This document shows positions 19,074 to 28,924 of a stretch of DNA of 64,000 nt, in pieces. The DNA lies in contig NZ_CP016162.1 in the NCBI RefSeq assembly GCF_001941865.1, positions 124,001 through 188,000 of the forward strand. The letters are read 5' to 3'. How positions within the stretch are numbered: position 1 is the stretch's first letter; the number at the start of each line of letters is the position of its first letter. Made by a program: the position numbers and the translations under genes. The notes beneath the pieces are model-generated. The model was given only the letters and a program-made list of their open reading frames with translations, searched no databases and had not been told where the DNA came from. This stretch comes from Pseudomonas alcaliphila JAB1. GTDB lineage: Bacteria > Pseudomonadota > Gammaproteobacteria > Pseudomonadales > Pseudomonadaceae.

Positions 19074-20129
19074 ATGCACAAGCCCGGTTACCGTCTAGCG
19101 TTGTTCGCGACCCTCCTGACCGTGGTGGTGGTGCTGCTAGGTGCCTACACCCGACTGACCCATGCCGGTCTGGGTTGTCCGGATTGGCCGGGTTGCTACG
19201 GCTTTCTCGGCGTGCCGATGAGCGAGCACAAGCAGGCCATCGCCGAAGCACGTTTTCCCGAGGCCCCGGTTGAGGTCGCCAAGGGCTGGTACGAGATGAT
19301 CCATCGCTACTTCGCCGGCGCCCTGGGGCTGGTGATCCTCGTCATCGCTGCCCAGGCCGTGCGCCGTCGCGCGGAGCCCACCCAGCCTCTCAAGTTGCCG
19401 TTGGCGATTCTGGCGCTGGTGATCCTGCAGGGCGCATTCGGCATGTGGACGGTCACCCTGCAGCTGTGGCCGCAGGTGGTTACCGCTCATCTGCTCGGTG
19501 GTTTCGCCACGCTCAGTCTGTTGACCTTGCTCACTCTGCGTCTGTCTGGACGCTTCGCCCCGCTGCAGCTGCCGGGGCGCCTACGGACATTGGCGGCGGC
19601 GTGCCTGCTGTTGGTGATCGGGCAGATCACCCTCGGCGGCTGGGTCAGCTCCAATTACGCTGCCGTCGCCTGCGTCGACCTGCCCACCTGTCACGGCGAG
19701 TGGTGGCCGGCGATGGATTTCGGCAAGGGCTTTCACCTGACCCAGCATATCGGCCCCAACTACCTGGGCGGACAGCTCGACAGTGACGCGCGCACCGCCA
19801 TTCATATGAGCCATCGCATCGGTGCGCTGTTGGTAACGCTGGCGCTGCTGGTACTGGCCTGGCGACTGCATGCAGCCAGACTGTCGCGCTTGTCCGGTCT
19901 GCTACTGCTGGCGCTGGCCCTGCAGGTCGTTCTGGGTATCAGCAACGTGATCTTCCATCTGCCGCTGCTGGTGGCGGTGGCACACAACGCAGGTGGCGCT
20001 GCTCTGCTGCTGGTGATGGTGCTGATCAACTATCGCCTGAGGGTTGTTTCTGCGGCCACTCGAGAAGCATCCGGTCTGGCGGGCAGGCGCACGACTCTGG
20101 TTTCCAGCGGTCTGGTTCAAGGCCGGTAA
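19074..20129 (+). CDS. ctaA: Heme A synthase (COX15/CtaA)
   Basis: The 351-residue membrane protein oxidises heme O to heme A. It has eight hydrophobic segments and the paired histidines of the family: [21 protein letters not shown] at the start, [32 protein letters not shown] with the cysteine pair, and [12 protein letters not shown]. An AAGGAG ribosome site precedes the ATG. It is followed 23 bp later by the heme O synthase gene, the preceding step of the same pathway. Confidence 0.95.
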   Translation: MHKPGYRLALFATLLTVVVVLLGAYTRLTHAGLGCPDWPGCYGFLGVPMSEHKQAIAEARFPEAPVEVAKGWYEMIHRYFAGALGLVILVIAAQAVRRRAEPTQPLKLPLAILALVILQGAFGMWTVTLQLWPQVVTAHLLGGFATLSLLTLLTLRLSGRFAPLQLPGRLRTLAAACLLLVIGQITLGGWVSSNYAAVACVDLPTCHGEWWPAMDFGKGFHLTQHIGPNYLGGQLDSDARTAIHMSHRIGALLVTLALLVLAWRLHAARLSRLSGLLLLALALQVVLGISNVIFHLPLLVAVAHNAGGAALLLVMVLINYRLRVVSAATREASGLAGRRTTLVSSGLVQGR

Positions 20130-20152
20130 ATAACGAATCAAGGAGCAATGCC

Positions 20153-21052
20153 ATGGCGACAATGCTGCGAGCTCACTCCGAACACGCCACCTGGCGCGAC
20201 TATCTGGAGCTGACCAAGCCAAGGGTGGTGATGTTGATGCTGATCACCTCGCTGGTCGGCATGTTCCTCGCCACCCGTGCCGGTGTGCCCTGGACCGTGC
20301 TGCTGTTCGGTAACCTCGGCATCGGTCTGTGCGCCGGCGCGGCGGCGGCGGTCAACCACGTGGTGGATCGGCGGATCGACTCGATCATGGCGCGCACGCA
20401 CAAGCGTCCGGTCACAGCCGGGCGTGTCTCGCCGGTGGCGGCGTTGACCTTCGCGCTGCTGCTGGCCATCGCCGGCATGAGCCTGCTGATGGTGTTCACC
20501 AACGAGCTGGCCGCCTGGCTGACATTGGCCTCATTGCTTGGGTATGCGGTGATCTACACCGGCTTTCTCAAACGTGCCACGCCGCAGAACATCGTTATCG
20601 GTGGCCTGGCTGGCGCCGCGCCGCCGCTGCTGGGCTGGGTCGCCGTCACCGGACACCTGAGTGCCGAGCCGCTGCTGCTGGTGCTGATCATCTTCGCCTG
20701 GACGCCACCACACTTCTGGGCCCTGGCCATCCACCGCAAGGCCGAATACGCCAAGGCCGACATCCCCATGCTGCCGGTGACCCATGGCGAGCACTACACC
20801 AAGGTGCATATCCTGCTCTACACCCTGGTGATGTTCGCGGTGACCCTGCTGCCCTACGCCATCCACATGAGCGGGCCGCTGTACCTGGTCTGCGCCCTGC
20901 TGTTGGGCGGGCGCTTCCTGCACTGGGCCTGGGTGCTGTACCGTGACAGCAAACCGCACGCGGCGATCAACACCTTCAAGTACAGTATTTGGTACTTGTT
21001 CCTGCTGTTTATCGCGCTGCTGGCGGATCACTATCTGCTGCTGAATATCTAA
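20153..21052 (+). CDS. cyoE: Protoheme IX farnesyltransferase (heme O synthase)
   Basis: The 299-residue UbiA-type prenyltransferase adds a farnesyl group to heme B, giving heme O. Two aspartate-rich motifs are present in their usual form: [20 protein letters not shown] near residue 66, and [20 protein letters not shown] near residue 180. About eight membrane helices. AAGGAGCAATGCC precedes the start. Also called ctaB. The Sco gene follows 8 bases later. Confidence 0.95.
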   Translation: MATMLRAHSEHATWRDYLELTKPRVVMLMLITSLVGMFLATRAGVPWTVLLFGNLGIGLCAGAAAAVNHVVDRRIDSIMARTHKRPVTAGRVSPVAALTFALLLAIAGMSLLMVFTNELAAWLTLASLLGYAVIYTGFLKRATPQNIVIGGLAGAAPPLLGWVAVTGHLSAEPLLLVLIIFAWTPPHFWALAIHRKAEYAKADIPMLPVTHGEHYTKVHILLYTLVMFAVTLLPYAIHMSGPLYLVCALLLGGRFLHWAWVLYRDSKPHAAINTFKYSIWYLFLLFIALLADHYLLLNI

Positions 21053-21060
21053 GGCTTTTC

Positions 21061-21693
21061 ATGACGCGTACCCACACAACGGTTTTCGTTCTTGTCGCCA
21101 TCGTGGCCCTGGTGCTGGGGCTTACCGTCAACAAGGTGCTCAGCAGTAAGAGCCAGGGCGATCCGGCGGCACTGCTCGATGCCGGTATCGTCCTGCTGCC
21201 GCAGAACCGCAGCCTGCCAGCACTGAGCCTGATCGATCAGGACGGCAAGGAGGTCGCGGTGGATCAGCTCAAGGGTGACTGGAAGCTGCTGTTCTTCGGC
21301 TATACCTTCTGCCCGGACATCTGCCCGGCCACCCTCGCCCAGCTGCGCCAACTGCAGACTCAACTGCCCGAAGAAACCCGCGCACGGCTGAACGTGGTGA
21401 TGGTCAGCGTGGACCCCCATCGCGATACGCCGGAGCAACTGAGCAAGTACCTGGGCTTCTTCAATGCCGGCTTCAAAGGCCTGACCGGCGAAGAGGCGAC
21501 CCTGCAGAAATTCGCCAACTCGGTGAGCATTCCCTACATTCCGGCTGACACCAGCAAGGAAAACTACACCGTCGACCACAGCGGCAATCTGGTGATCATC
21601 GGCCCGGATGGCACCCAGCGCGGTTTCATCCGCGCGCCGATCAACAGCACCAAGCTGGCGGCGCAACTGCCGGGGCTGGTTTCGGGTAGCTGA
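21061..21693 (+). CDS. Sco1/SenC family copper chaperone
   Basis: The 210-residue protein is a membrane-anchored thioredoxin-fold protein that loads CuA of subunit II. The anchor is at about 7-25. The copper ligands are in FGYTFCPDICPATLAQLR (Cys-x3-Cys, near residue 83), and the third ligand is the histidine of VDHSGNLVIIGPDG. VMVSVDPHRDTPEQL is a family block. ATG 21061 is the first after the cyoE stop. It closes the cox assembly operon. Confidence 0.94.
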   Translation: MTRTHTTVFVLVAIVALVLGLTVNKVLSSKSQGDPAALLDAGIVLLPQNRSLPALSLIDQDGKEVAVDQLKGDWKLLFFGYTFCPDICPATLAQLRQLQTQLPEETRARLNVVMVSVDPHRDTPEQLSKYLGFFNAGFKGLTGEEATLQKFANSVSIPYIPADTSKENYTVDHSGNLVIIGPDGTQRGFIRAPINSTKLAAQLPGLVSGS

Positions 21694-21746
21694 TCCGCTG
21701 GGGTGCGCCTACGCACCACCATCATCCAGGTTGCATGGCACAGCAT

Positions 21747-21947
21747 TTCCCGGATTTCATCCGGGCTACGGACGCCGATGCGTAGGGTGGGTTAGCGGCG
21801 CAATGCCTCGGACGCGTATACGCAGCTGTACTTGGCGCGCCGCGTAACCCAGCAGGCGATGGATGGCGTTGCGCCGACGGTGGGTTACGCCGCTGCAGGC
21901 ACAGCGGGCGTCTCAAACGGCGTGACAGGTGGTCAACCCGCCCTACG
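21747..21947. repeat. Intergenic palindromic repeats: REP-like piece plus copy 2 of the 293-457 element
   Basis: A REP-like hairpin CCCGGATTTCATCCGGG lies at the start. From 21781 (CGTAGGGTGGGTTAGCG) to 21947 (CCCTACG) the sequence resembles 293-457; the internal block GCGTAACCCAGCAGGCGATGG, then GTTGCGCCGACGG and TGGGTTACGCC, is nearly the same. It lies between the convergent Sco and thrB genes and fills the gap, so it may work as a terminator or boundary. Confidence 0.75.
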
Positions 21948-21963
21948 GAACGCGCCGATCTAG

Positions 21964-22914
21964 CTACAGCGCGAACGGCAGCGGCAGGTTGATCTGCTGA
22001 CGTTGTGCCAGGCGCCGCTGGAATTCGCCCGGATCATGAATCAGCACTTCCTGCCCGGCGAACGACTCGGCGGCGATCAGACGTGACAGCCAGAAACGCA
22101 CGCAGGCCACGCGCAGCATGGCCGGCCACAGCTCTGCCTCGGCAGCGCTGAAGGGCCGCAGCGCCGCATAGGCGCCGAGCAGCGCACGGGCGCGAGCGCC
22201 ATCGAGGCTGCCGTCTTCGTGCGAGCACCAGTCGTTCAGGGTAATCGCCAGGTCGTAGAGCATCGGCCCGGAGCAGGCGTTGTAGAAGTCGATCACCCCG
22301 GCCAGGTGATTACCGTCGAACAGCACATTGTCGCGGAACAGGTCGGCATGCAGATTCGCCCGCGGCAGGGCGAGGATGCGCGGTTTCAGCTCGGCGATCT
22401 CGGCCAGCGCATCACGCAGTAGCGGTAACGCCTGTTCATCAAGCTTCAGCGCCTGACTCGGGCCTTCGGCGAGCATCCAGTCCAGCCCGCGGTCGCTGCG
22501 ACGTTCCACCGGCTGTTCGCGAGTCGCCAGGTGGATGCGGGCCAGCAGGCTACCCACTTCCTGACAGTGATGCGCGTTGGCCTCGCGCACATGCTTGCCG
22601 GACAGCCGGGGCTGCAGCAGCGCCGGTTTCTCCGCCAGGCTGCGCAGCGCCTCGCCATCCTGCGTGCGCAGGGCGTAGGGCACCGGCAGGCCGGCATCGT
22701 GCAGCACATCGAGTAATTCGATGAAGAACGGTAGGTCGGCCACCGGCCCGCGTTCGACCAGGGTCAGAACGTACTCACCCTGCTCCAGGCTGACGAAGAA
22801 ATTACTGTTTTCGCTGCCCGCAGCAATGCCCTGGAAATCACGCAACCGACCAAGCCCATAGGGCGCCAGGAAGACTTCGAGCTCATGACGCTCCAGGGGG
22901 GTGAATACCGACAT
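21964..22914 (-). CDS. thrB: Homoserine kinase (APH-fold type)
   Basis: The 316-residue protein phosphorylates homoserine in threonine synthesis. It belongs to the aminoglycoside-phosphotransferase-like ThrB type used by Pseudomonas, not to the GHMP type: [19 protein letters not shown] near residue 30, the catalytic loop [19 protein letters not shown] near 185 and [12 protein letters not shown] as the metal-binding DFG-like segment. It lies 16 bases after the stop of a DUF2782 gene on the same strand, so they form an operon divergent from polA. Confidence 0.93.
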   Translation of the reverse strand: MSVFTPLERHELEVFLAPYGLGRLRDFQGIAAGSENSNFFVSLEQGEYVLTLVERGPVADLPFFIELLDVLHDAGLPVPYALRTQDGEALRSLAEKPALLQPRLSGKHVREANAHHCQEVGSLLARIHLATREQPVERRSDRGLDWMLAEGPSQALKLDEQALPLLRDALAEIAELKPRILALPRANLHADLFRDNVLFDGNHLAGVIDFYNACSGPMLYDLAITLNDWCSHEDGSLDGARARALLGAYAALRPFSAAEAELWPAMLRVACVRFWLSRLIAAESFAGQEVLIHDPGEFQRRLAQRQQINLPLPFAL

Positions 22915-22930
22915 ATCAGACCTTAATCGC

Positions 22931-23215
22931 TTACCAGCTAAAGATTTCCCACGATGGGATCAGCATGTCCGGATCGTCCGAACGTACGAAGTTGCCGTCG
23001 CTGCCATCGGCGCGAACGAGAAAGTAGGGTTTACCGTTCTTCGGGATCACCTTGATGGCGTAGAGGAAGCCATTGACCCGGTATTCCTGAATGGTGCGGT
23101 CGCCGTCCTGGCGGATGGTCACGTCGGGATCGGCGGAAACCGGATCCTCGGCTTGAGCGGCAAGCGGAAGACAGGCCATAAGGCCGACCAGCAACAGGCG
23201 ATTCAGCGTACCCAT
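22931..23215 (-). CDS. DUF2782 family exported protein
   Basis: The 94-residue protein has a signal peptide (about 1-22, [16 protein letters not shown]) and a small domain with [18 protein letters not shown] and [16 protein letters not shown], the DUF2782 signature. Function unknown. It is the first gene of the thrB operon and its start is 75 bp from that of polA, which faces the other way. AAAGGAGCAAG before the ATG is a strong ribosome site. Confidence 0.88.
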   Translation of the reverse strand: MGTLNRLLLVGLMACLPLAAQAEDPVSADPDVTIRQDGDRTIQEYRVNGFLYAIKVIPKNGKPYFLVRADGSDGNFVRSDDPDMLIPSWEIFSW

Positions 23216-23290
23216 GATAATCTTGCTCCTTTGTTTTTCACCGATGCAGCCATTCTACCGCTGCACCCGCCGAAAAGGTTGATCCCGCGC

Positions 23291-26086
23291 ATGAGCCAAG
23301 CCCCCCTCGTTCTGGTCGACGGTTCCTCGTACCTGTACCGCGCCTTCCACGCCCTGCCGCCGCTGACCACTTCCAAGGGCATGCCCACCGGAGCGGTAAA
23401 AGGCGTGCTGAACATGCTCAAGAGCCTGCGCAAGCAGTACCCGAACAGCCCCTTCGCCGTGGTCTTCGACGCCAAGGGCGGCACCTTCCGCGACGAGCTG
23501 TTCGCCGAGTACAAGGCCAATCGCCCGTCCATGCCGGACGAGTTGCGCGTCCAGGTCGAGCCGCTGCATGCCAGCGTGCGCGCCCTCGGTCTGCCGCTGC
23601 TGTGCGTCGAAGGCGTGGAAGCCGATGACGTGATCGGCACCCTGGCGCGCCAGGCGGCCGCGGAGAAGCGCGACGTGGTGATCTCCACCGGTGACAAGGA
23701 CATGGCGCAGCTGGTCTGCCCGCACGTTACGCTGGTCAACACCATGACCGGAAGCGTCTACGACGCCGATGGCGTGAAAGAGAAATTCGGTGTCGGCCCT
23801 GAGCTGATCATCGACTACCTGGCCCTGATGGGCGACAAGGTCGACAACATCCCGGGCGTGCCTGGTGTGGGTGAAAAAACCGCCCTCGGCCTGCTGGTCG
23901 GTATCGGTGGTGGCCTCGACGTGCTCTACGCCAACCTCGACAAGGTGCCCGAGCTGCCGATCCGCGGCGCCAAGGGCCTGCCGGCCAAGCTCGAGGAACA
24001 CCGCGAGATGGCCTACCTGTCCTATCAACTGGCGACCATCAAGACCGACGTGCCGCTGAATATCGAGATCGAATCGCTGCATCCCGGCGAGCCGGATCAG
24101 GCCGCGCTGGTGGAGCTGTACGGCGAACTGGAGTTCAAGAACTGGCTGGACGACCTGCTGCGGCAGAACAAGGCGCTGGCGGCCAAGGCTGCAGCGCCGG
24201 CTGGCGATCTGTTCGCCGAACCGACTGACGCAGCCGCCGAAGAGGCCGCTGAACCCGCACCGGCAAGCACCGGTGATTACCAGCTTGTGCTGGAACAGGC
24301 GCATTTCGATGCCTGGCTGCAGAAGCTGGAGCAGGCCGAGCTGATCGCCTTCGACAGCGAGACCACCAGCATCGACGCTCAGCAGGCGCAGCTGGTCGGC
24401 CTGTCCTTCGCGGTCAAGGCTGGCGAAGCGGCCTATATCCCGCTGGCCCACAGCTACATGGGCGTGCCGCAGCAGCTCGATCGCGATGCGGTGCTCAAGG
24501 CACTCAAGCCGATTCTCGAGGACCCGGCCAAGGCCAAGGTCGGCCAGCACGCCAAGTACGACATCAATGTCCTGGCCAACGCCAGCACGCCGATTGCCGT
24601 GCAGGGCGTGGCTTTCGACACCATGCTCGAATCCTACGTGCTGGACTCCACCGCCACCCGTCACGACATGGACAGCTTGGCGCTGAAGTACCTGAACCAC
24701 AGCACCATTCGCTTCGAGGACATCGCCGGCAAGGGCGCCAAGCAACTGACCTTTGACCAGATCGCTCTGGAGCAGGCCGGCCCCTACGCCGCTGAAGATG
24801 CCGACGTGACCTTGCGTCTGCATCAGGAGCTGTGGGGGCGCCTCGAAGCCGTGCCCTCCTTGGCCAAGGTGCTGCGCGAAATCGAGATCCCGCTGGTGCC
24901 GGTGCTGGCGCGCATTGAGCGCAACGGCGCGCTGGTCGATGCCAAGCTGCTCGGCGAGCAAAGTGTCGAGCTGGGCGAAAAACTGGTGGAGCTGGAGCGC
25001 AAGGCCTTCGAAATCGCTGGCGAGGAATTCAACCTTGCCTCACCCAAACAGCTGGGCGTGATCCTCTACGAGAAACTCGGTTATCCGGTGATCAGCAAGA
25101 CCGCCAAGGGCCAGCCCTCCACCGCCGAGGCAGTATTGGCCGAACTGGCCGAGCAGGACTTCGAGCTGCCCAAGGTGCTGATGCAGTACCGCAGCCTTAG
25201 CAAGCTCAAGAGTACCTATACCGACAAACTGCCGGAGCAGATCAACCCGCGTACCGGGCGCATCCACACCAGCTATCACCAGGCGGTGGCCGCCACTGGC
25301 CGTCTGTCCTCGAGCGATCCGAATCTGCAGAACATCCCGATTCGCACTGCCGAAGGACGGCGCATCCGCCAGGCCTTCGTCGCGCCCAAGGGCTACAGGA
25401 TGATGGCGGCGGACTACTCGCAGATCGAGCTGCGCATCATGGCTCACCTGGCCAAGGACAAAGGCTTGCTCGATGCCTTCCACCATGACCTGGACGTGCA
25501 CAGGGCCACTGCTGCCGAGGTGTTTGGTGTGGCGCTGGAAGAGGTGACCAGCGATCAGCGGCGCAAGGCCAAGGCCATCAACTTCGGCCTGATCTATGGC
25601 ATGAGTGCCTTCGGCCTGGCCAAGCAGATCGACGTCGAACGCAAGGAGGCGCAGGCCTACATCGACCGCTACTTCGCCCGTTATCCGGGTGTGCTGACCT
25701 ACATGGAAAGCACCCGCGCGCAGGCTGCCGAGCAGGGTTATGTGGAGACGGTCTACGGTCGTCGCCTGTACCTGCCGGAAATCCACGCGCAGAACCAGGC
25801 CATGCGCAAGGGCGCCGAGCGCGCGGCGATCAACGCGCCGATGCAGGGCACTGCGGCGGACATCATCAAGCGCGCCATGATCAAAGTGGACGGTTGGCTG
25901 CAGGACAGCGGCATCGACGCGCGCATCATCCTGCAGGTGCACGACGAACTGGTGCTGGAGGTGCGCGAGGAACTGATCGACGAGGTCAGCGCCAAACTCA
26001 AGAGCCTGATGAGTGGTGCCGCCGACTTGGACGTACCGCTGTTGGTGGAAGTCGGTGTTGGCGCCAATTGGGACGAAGCGCACTGA
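23291..26086 (+). CDS. polA: DNA polymerase I
   Basis: The 931-residue protein has the three full domains. The 5' nuclease occupies about 1-290 ([18 protein letters not shown], then [18 protein letters not shown]). The 3'-5' proofreading domain is about 325-520 with the active Asp355 and Glu357 in FDSETTSID, so proofreading is likely intact. The polymerase domain is about 550-931 with motif A at Asp708 ([13 protein letters not shown]), motif B ([14 protein letters not shown]) and motif C at Asp885 (VHDEL). ATG 23291 gives the standard start [16 protein letters not shown] proline- and alanine-rich linker joins the first two domains. An sRNA gene follows. Confidence 0.98.
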   Translation: MSQAPLVLVDGSSYLYRAFHALPPLTTSKGMPTGAVKGVLNMLKSLRKQYPNSPFAVVFDAKGGTFRDELFAEYKANRPSMPDELRVQVEPLHASVRALGLPLLCVEGVEADDVIGTLARQAAAEKRDVVISTGDKDMAQLVCPHVTLVNTMTGSVYDADGVKEKFGVGPELIIDYLALMGDKVDNIPGVPGVGEKTALGLLVGIGGGLDVLYANLDKVPELPIRGAKGLPAKLEEHREMAYLSYQLATIKTDVPLNIEIESLHPGEPDQAALVELYGELEFKNWLDDLLRQNKALAAKAAAPAGDLFAEPTDAAAEEAAEPAPASTGDYQLVLEQAHFDAWLQKLEQAELIAFDSETTSIDAQQAQLVGLSFAVKAGEAAYIPLAHSYMGVPQQLDRDAVLKALKPILEDPAKAKVGQHAKYDINVLANASTPIAVQGVAFDTMLESYVLDSTATRHDMDSLALKYLNHSTIRFEDIAGKGAKQLTFDQIALEQAGPYAAEDADVTLRLHQELWGRLEAVPSLAKVLREIEIPLVPVLARIERNGALVDAKLLGEQSVELGEKLVELERKAFEIAGEEFNLASPKQLGVILYEKLGYPVISKTAKGQPSTAEAVLAELAEQDFELPKVLMQYRSLSKLKSTYTDKLPEQINPRTGRIHTSYHQAVAATGRLSSSDPNLQNIPIRTAEGRRIRQAFVAPKGYRMMAADYSQIELRIMAHLAKDKGLLDAFHHDLDVHRATAAEVFGVALEEVTSDQRRKAKAINFGLIYGMSAFGLAKQIDVERKEAQAYIDRYFARYPGVLTYMESTRAQAAEQGYVETVYGRRLYLPEIHAQNQAMRKGAERAAINAPMQGTAADIIKRAMIKVDGWLQDSGIDARIILQVHDELVLEVREELIDEVSAKLKSLMSGAADLDVPLLVEVGVGANWDEAH

Positions 26087-26185
26087 ACCCCTTTGCCGCG
26101 GCGCAAAGCCGCGGCCGCTCTAGCCTTGGGGTTTCAGGGAATCAAAAGACGTTTTCTTATTGCAAATGGTTTTTAAGAGAGCGAT

Positions 26186-26213
26186 GAACTTTCCCCGAAG
26201 CCGCCCGGTCAGA
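26186..26213 (+). promoter_or_regulatory. Candidate AlgU (sigma-22) promoter of the ErsA-type sRNA
   Basis: GAACTT (26186-26191), a 17-bp spacer and TCAGA (26209-26213) match the envelope-stress sigma factor consensus GAACTT-N16/17-TCtgA in all but one position. It lies 100 bp after polA. Known ErsA in P. aeruginosa is AlgU-dependent, which agrees. Confidence 0.65.
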
Positions 26214-26217
26214 GATT

Positions 26218-26349
26218 CTGAATGGCCGCAAAGCCCTTCAATGCTCCTTTGTTGTGTTAAGTGTTGGCAGACATCTGAACCCCGCCCTAGCGGTTCAGAC
26301 CTTGAACCCCGAACTTCTCCCTCCCCATACGAAGCTCGGGGTTTTTTTT
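26218..26349 (+). ncRNA. ersA: ErsA/Spot 42-like small RNA
   Basis: The gene lies between polA and engB, the conserved place of Spot 42 in enterics and ErsA in Pseudomonas. The 3' end is a terminator: CCCCGA (26307-26312) and TTC pair with GAA and TCGGGG (26336-26341), followed by eight T. A start about five bases after the candidate -10 gives 132 nt. Pyrimidine-rich unpaired stretches such as CTTCTCCCTCCCC lie in the terminator loop and CTCCTTTGTTGTGTT in the body, suited for Hfq-dependent pairing with mRNA. There is no good reading frame. The exact 5' end is inferred. Confidence 0.75.
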
Positions 26350-26385
26350 GCCCAAAAAAAGCTGCCGCTAGCGGCATTCTGATGA

Positions 26386-26536
26386 CCCTTTCCCATTTAT
26401 GGGAGAGGGTGCCCGAAGGGCGGGAGAGGGCTTCTTTGATGCGCTTTCAAGTCAAAACGGGCGGCGGCCGCTCCGTAGGGTGCGCTGCGCGCACCGAATA
26501 CTCCCTACGATCTCGGTGCGCACAGCGCACCCTACG
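26386..26536. repeat. Intergenic repeats between ersA and engB
   Basis: Two elements. The tract at about 26386-26432 contains GGGAGAGGGTGCCCGAAGGG and GGGAGAGGGC, also found at 53495-53520. The second (26474-26536) is an inverted repeat with arms CGTAGGGTGCGCTGCGCGCA and TGCGCACAGCGCACCCTACG. It ends two bases from the engB stop codon and may act as its terminator on the minus strand. Confidence 0.75.
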
Positions 26537-26538
26537 CT

Positions 26539-27186
26539 TCAGGCCTCGGCGCCTTCTTCATCGTCTTGCGGCAACAGACCCAGCCAGCCAGCCAATACCA
26601 TCTGTGCTTCTTCCACGCCCATGCGCTTGGGGGCCGAGAACAGCTGAATGCTGATGCCCTCGCCCCACTGCTTGTGAATTTCCTGGCGCACCTTGAGCAG
26701 CGCGGTCTTCGCCGCGCCGAAGGCCAGCTTGTCGGCCTTGGTCAGCAGGATATGCAGCGGCATGCCACTGGCCACCGACCAGTCCAGCATCATGCAGTCG
26801 AACTCGGTCAGCGGATGACGGATATCCATCATCAACACCAGGCCGCTCAGGCTTTCGCGGCTCCCCAGATACGCTTCCAGATGTTTCTGCCAGTGTTGCT
26901 TGAGCGGGATCGGTACCTTGGCATAGCCGTAGCCAGGCAGGTCGACCAGGCGGCGCTCGTCGTCCAGGCGAAAGAAATTGAGCAACTGCGTGCGCCCGGG
27001 GGTCTTCGAAGTCCGCGCCAGACTGGCATGGGTCAGGGTGTTGAGCGCGCTCGACTTGCCCGCGTTGGAACGGCCGGCGAAGGCGACCTCCAGGCCGCTG
27101 TCCTCGGGGCACTGATCGACCTTGGCGGCACTGATGAGGAAGCTGGCCTGCTGGCACAGACCGATGATGGGATTTTTCGGGAGCAT
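26539..27186 (-). CDS. engB: Ribosome biogenesis GTP-binding protein EngB/YsxC
   Basis: The 215-residue GTPase helps assembly of the large ribosomal subunit. The G motifs are visible: G1 [13 protein letters not shown]2 region [13 protein letters not shown]3 [11 protein letters not shown]4 LTKADKL, and G5-like [10 protein letters not shown]. The length is normal. The C-terminal tail DDEEGAEA is acidic. It is convergent with the polA-ersA unit, and its start faces a dispersed repeat followed by the cytochrome genes. Confidence 0.94.
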   Translation of the reverse strand: MLPKNPIIGLCQQASFLISAAKVDQCPEDSGLEVAFAGRSNAGKSSALNTLTHASLARTSKTPGRTQLLNFFRLDDERRLVDLPGYGYAKVPIPLKQHWQKHLEAYLGSRESLSGLVLMMDIRHPLTEFDCMMLDWSVASGMPLHILLTKADKLAFGAAKTALLKVRQEIHKQWGEGISIQLFSAPKRMGVEEAQMVLAGWLGLLPQDDEEGAEA

Positions 27187-27219
27187 GGGGTATCCGGTGG
27201 TTACCTCAATCCGCAGAGA

Positions 27220-27413
27220 GGGTGTCTACAAATGGCTGCGCGCGGCCATGCTGCGTTGGAATCAACCTCAAAATGCTCATGTACTACTCGTACACTCCGC
27301 TTTTTCGGCTGATTGATTCGCTGGCGCTCACCCTTCGGGCCAGCCTACGGCTGTTACGCCCGTTAGTCGTTGCGCCTTGCCTGACCTTTGCTCGCTGTTT
27401 TGTAGACATCCTC
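27220..27413 (+). repeat. Dispersed structured repeat, copy D2
   Basis: It begins GGTGTCTACAAA and ends TTTGTAGACATCC, an inverted pair. The interior has CTGCGTTGGAATCAACCTC, then AAAATGCTCATGTACTAC and GTACACTCCGCTTTTTCGGC, the same core as D1 (11039-11178, opposite strand) and D3 (36770-36979). It lies in the 439-bp gap between engB and the cytochrome genes. No coding potential is evident. Confidence 0.72.
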
Positions 27414-27483
27414 TTGACCGTTCGAGGGATTGCGACATTTCCGCGCACCTGCTGCGCTCCAGAGGGAGCGGCAGGGAGCGTCG

Positions 27484-27512
27484 TTTCCGTTTCAGTGTTG
27501 CCAGTATATAAT
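27484..27512 (+). promoter_or_regulatory. Candidate promoter of the cytochrome c5/c4 genes
   Basis: A perfect -10 TATAAT lies at 27507-27512. The best -35 at 17-bp spacing is TTTCCG (27484-27489), weak. Transcription would start near 27519, giving a 5' leader of about 107 bases that includes a long hairpin. Confidence 0.5.
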
Positions 27513-27561
27513 GCCGCAGATTTTGTGTGCGCTTTGTCCCACCCGCAGGAACCCAATTGCC

Positions 27562-27604
27562 GGGAGCGATTACATCTCTGCTCGATAGAAAGCAGGACGC
27601 TCCC
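27562..27604 (+). promoter_or_regulatory. Hairpin in the 5' leader of the cytochrome gene
   Basis: GGGAGCG (27562-27568) pairs with CGCTCCC (27598-27604), with an inner pairing TGCT/AGCA. There is no T run, so it is not a terminator. It ends 21 bases before the ATG and may stabilise the message or affect translation. Confidence 0.5.
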
Positions 27605-27625
27605 AACCCTGATGAGGTTGATCTG

Positions 27626-27916
27626 ATGAAGAAAATGCTGCTTGCTGCTGCCGTTATGATGTTGTCGTTCAACGGCTATGCTGCTCAGGATCCGCAAGCT
27701 GTGTATGACCGTTCCTGTGGTGTATGTCACAACGGCCAGATTCCCACGGCGCCCCAGAAGGGCGACAAGGCCGCATGGGAGCCGCGTCTGGCCAAGGGCA
27801 TGGATACACTGGTGCAGAGCGTCACCAATGGTTTGAATGCCATGCCGCCGCGCGGCCTGTGCATGGACTGCTCGGCCGAGGATTACCAGGCGGTCATCAA
27901 GCTGATGACCGAGTGA
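27626..27916 (+). CDS. Monoheme cytochrome c (c5-like)
   Basis: The 96-residue exported protein has a signal peptide (about 1-21, MLLAAAVMMLSFNGYA) and one heme site CGVCH near residue 31. MPPRGLCMDCSAEDYQAVIK near the C-terminus holds the distal Met region and an extra Cys pair, as in cytochrome c5. It works as a soluble periplasmic electron carrier. The cytochrome c4 gene follows 50 bp later, so the two probably form one unit. Confidence 0.88.
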   Translation: MKKMLLAAAVMMLSFNGYAAQDPQAVYDRSCGVCHNGQIPTAPQKGDKAAWEPRLAKGMDTLVQSVTNGLNAMPPRGLCMDCSAEDYQAVIKLMTE

Positions 27917-27966
27917 GTAAGCCCGCTCGATAACCCTTTCTCTCTTAGCCGTAATTGGATTAGCTG

Positions 27967-28572
27967 ATGAACAAAGTACTCGTGAGTCTGCTGTTGACCC
28001 TGGGCCTCACTGGCGTGGCACAGGCTGCTGGCGATGCCGAAGCCGGTCAGGGCAAAGTCGCTGTCTGTGCTGCCTGCCATGGCGCCGATGGCAACAGCCC
28101 TGCACCAAACTTCCCCAAGCTGGCCGGTCAGGGCGAGCGTTACTTGCTCAAGCAGCTGCACGACATCAAGTCCGGTGCCCGTCCGGTGATCGAGATGACC
28201 GGCATGCTGGATAACCTCAGCGATCAGGACATGGCTGACATCGCCGCTTACTTCGCCAGTCAGAAGATGAGCGTTGGTGCTGCCGATCCCAAGCTGGTCG
28301 AGCGTGGTGAAGCGTTGTTCCGCGGCGGCAAGCTGGAAGAAGGCATGCCGGCCTGCATCGGTTGCCATGCGCCTAACGGTGCCGGTCTTGCCGCCGCTGG
28401 TTACCCGCACCTGGGTGGTCAGCATGCGCAGTACACCGCCAAGCAACTGACCGATTTCCGTGAAGGCAACCGCACCAACGATGGCGACGCGATGATCATG
28501 CGGTCCATTGCGGCCAAGCTGAGCAACAAGGATATTGAAGCCGTGTCCAGCTTCATCCAGGGTCTGCACTGA
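27967..28572 (+). CDS. Cytochrome c4 (diheme)
   Basis: The 201-residue exported protein has a signal peptide (about 1-20, ends VAQAA) and two heme-binding motifs, CAACHGADG and CIGCHAPNG, each followed by a c4-type lobe ending with a Met ligand (KSGARPVIEMTGML; GDAMIMRSIA). Cytochrome c4 donates electrons to terminal oxidases such as cbb3 and aa3. Length is typical for the family. Confidence 0.94.
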   Translation: MNKVLVSLLLTLGLTGVAQAAGDAEAGQGKVAVCAACHGADGNSPAPNFPKLAGQGERYLLKQLHDIKSGARPVIEMTGMLDNLSDQDMADIAAYFASQKMSVGAADPKLVERGEALFRGGKLEEGMPACIGCHAPNGAGLAAAGYPHLGGQHAQYTAKQLTDFREGNRTNDGDAMIMRSIAAKLSNKDIEAVSSFIQGLH

Positions 28573-28924
28573 TAATTTGCTGCGCGTCGGCCCTGCGGCG
28601 TCAGAAACAGGATCGGAAGCCGCTTGCGGCTAAAGCCCTTCAGGGCGGCCCCGGAGGGGCGAGCGGAGCGAGTCATGCGAATGTACAAAAGTACAGTCGC
28701 CCGCGACTCCGACCGTTCCTCTCCTGTTTCTTCCTTGCCGGGCTCTAGCTCGCGAAATTCTCAAAAGACCAAGGGCTTGTTGCTTTTGGCAAGACAAAGG
28801 GTGGCTGCGGCCGCCCTTTTTCGTATGTGCCATGGCTACAATGGGCGGAACCGGCCCAGCGGTAGCGAGTCATAGTCTCGAATCGCCACTTAGGGCGACG
28901 CTTATCCAGTTGAGGAGTACCCCC
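28573..28924 (+). other. Intergenic region with a terminator before dsbA
   Basis: No gene is seen in these 352 bases. At 28797-28821 a stem AAGGGTGGC/GCCGCCCTT with loop TGCG is followed by TTTT, a good terminator, presumably for the cytochrome unit. Around 28600-28680 there are palindromic pieces (GCCGCTTGCGGC and GGCGGCCCCGGAGGGGCGAG) of the intergenic repeat type. A dsbA promoter must lie after 28821, but I see no strong match. Confidence 0.6.
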
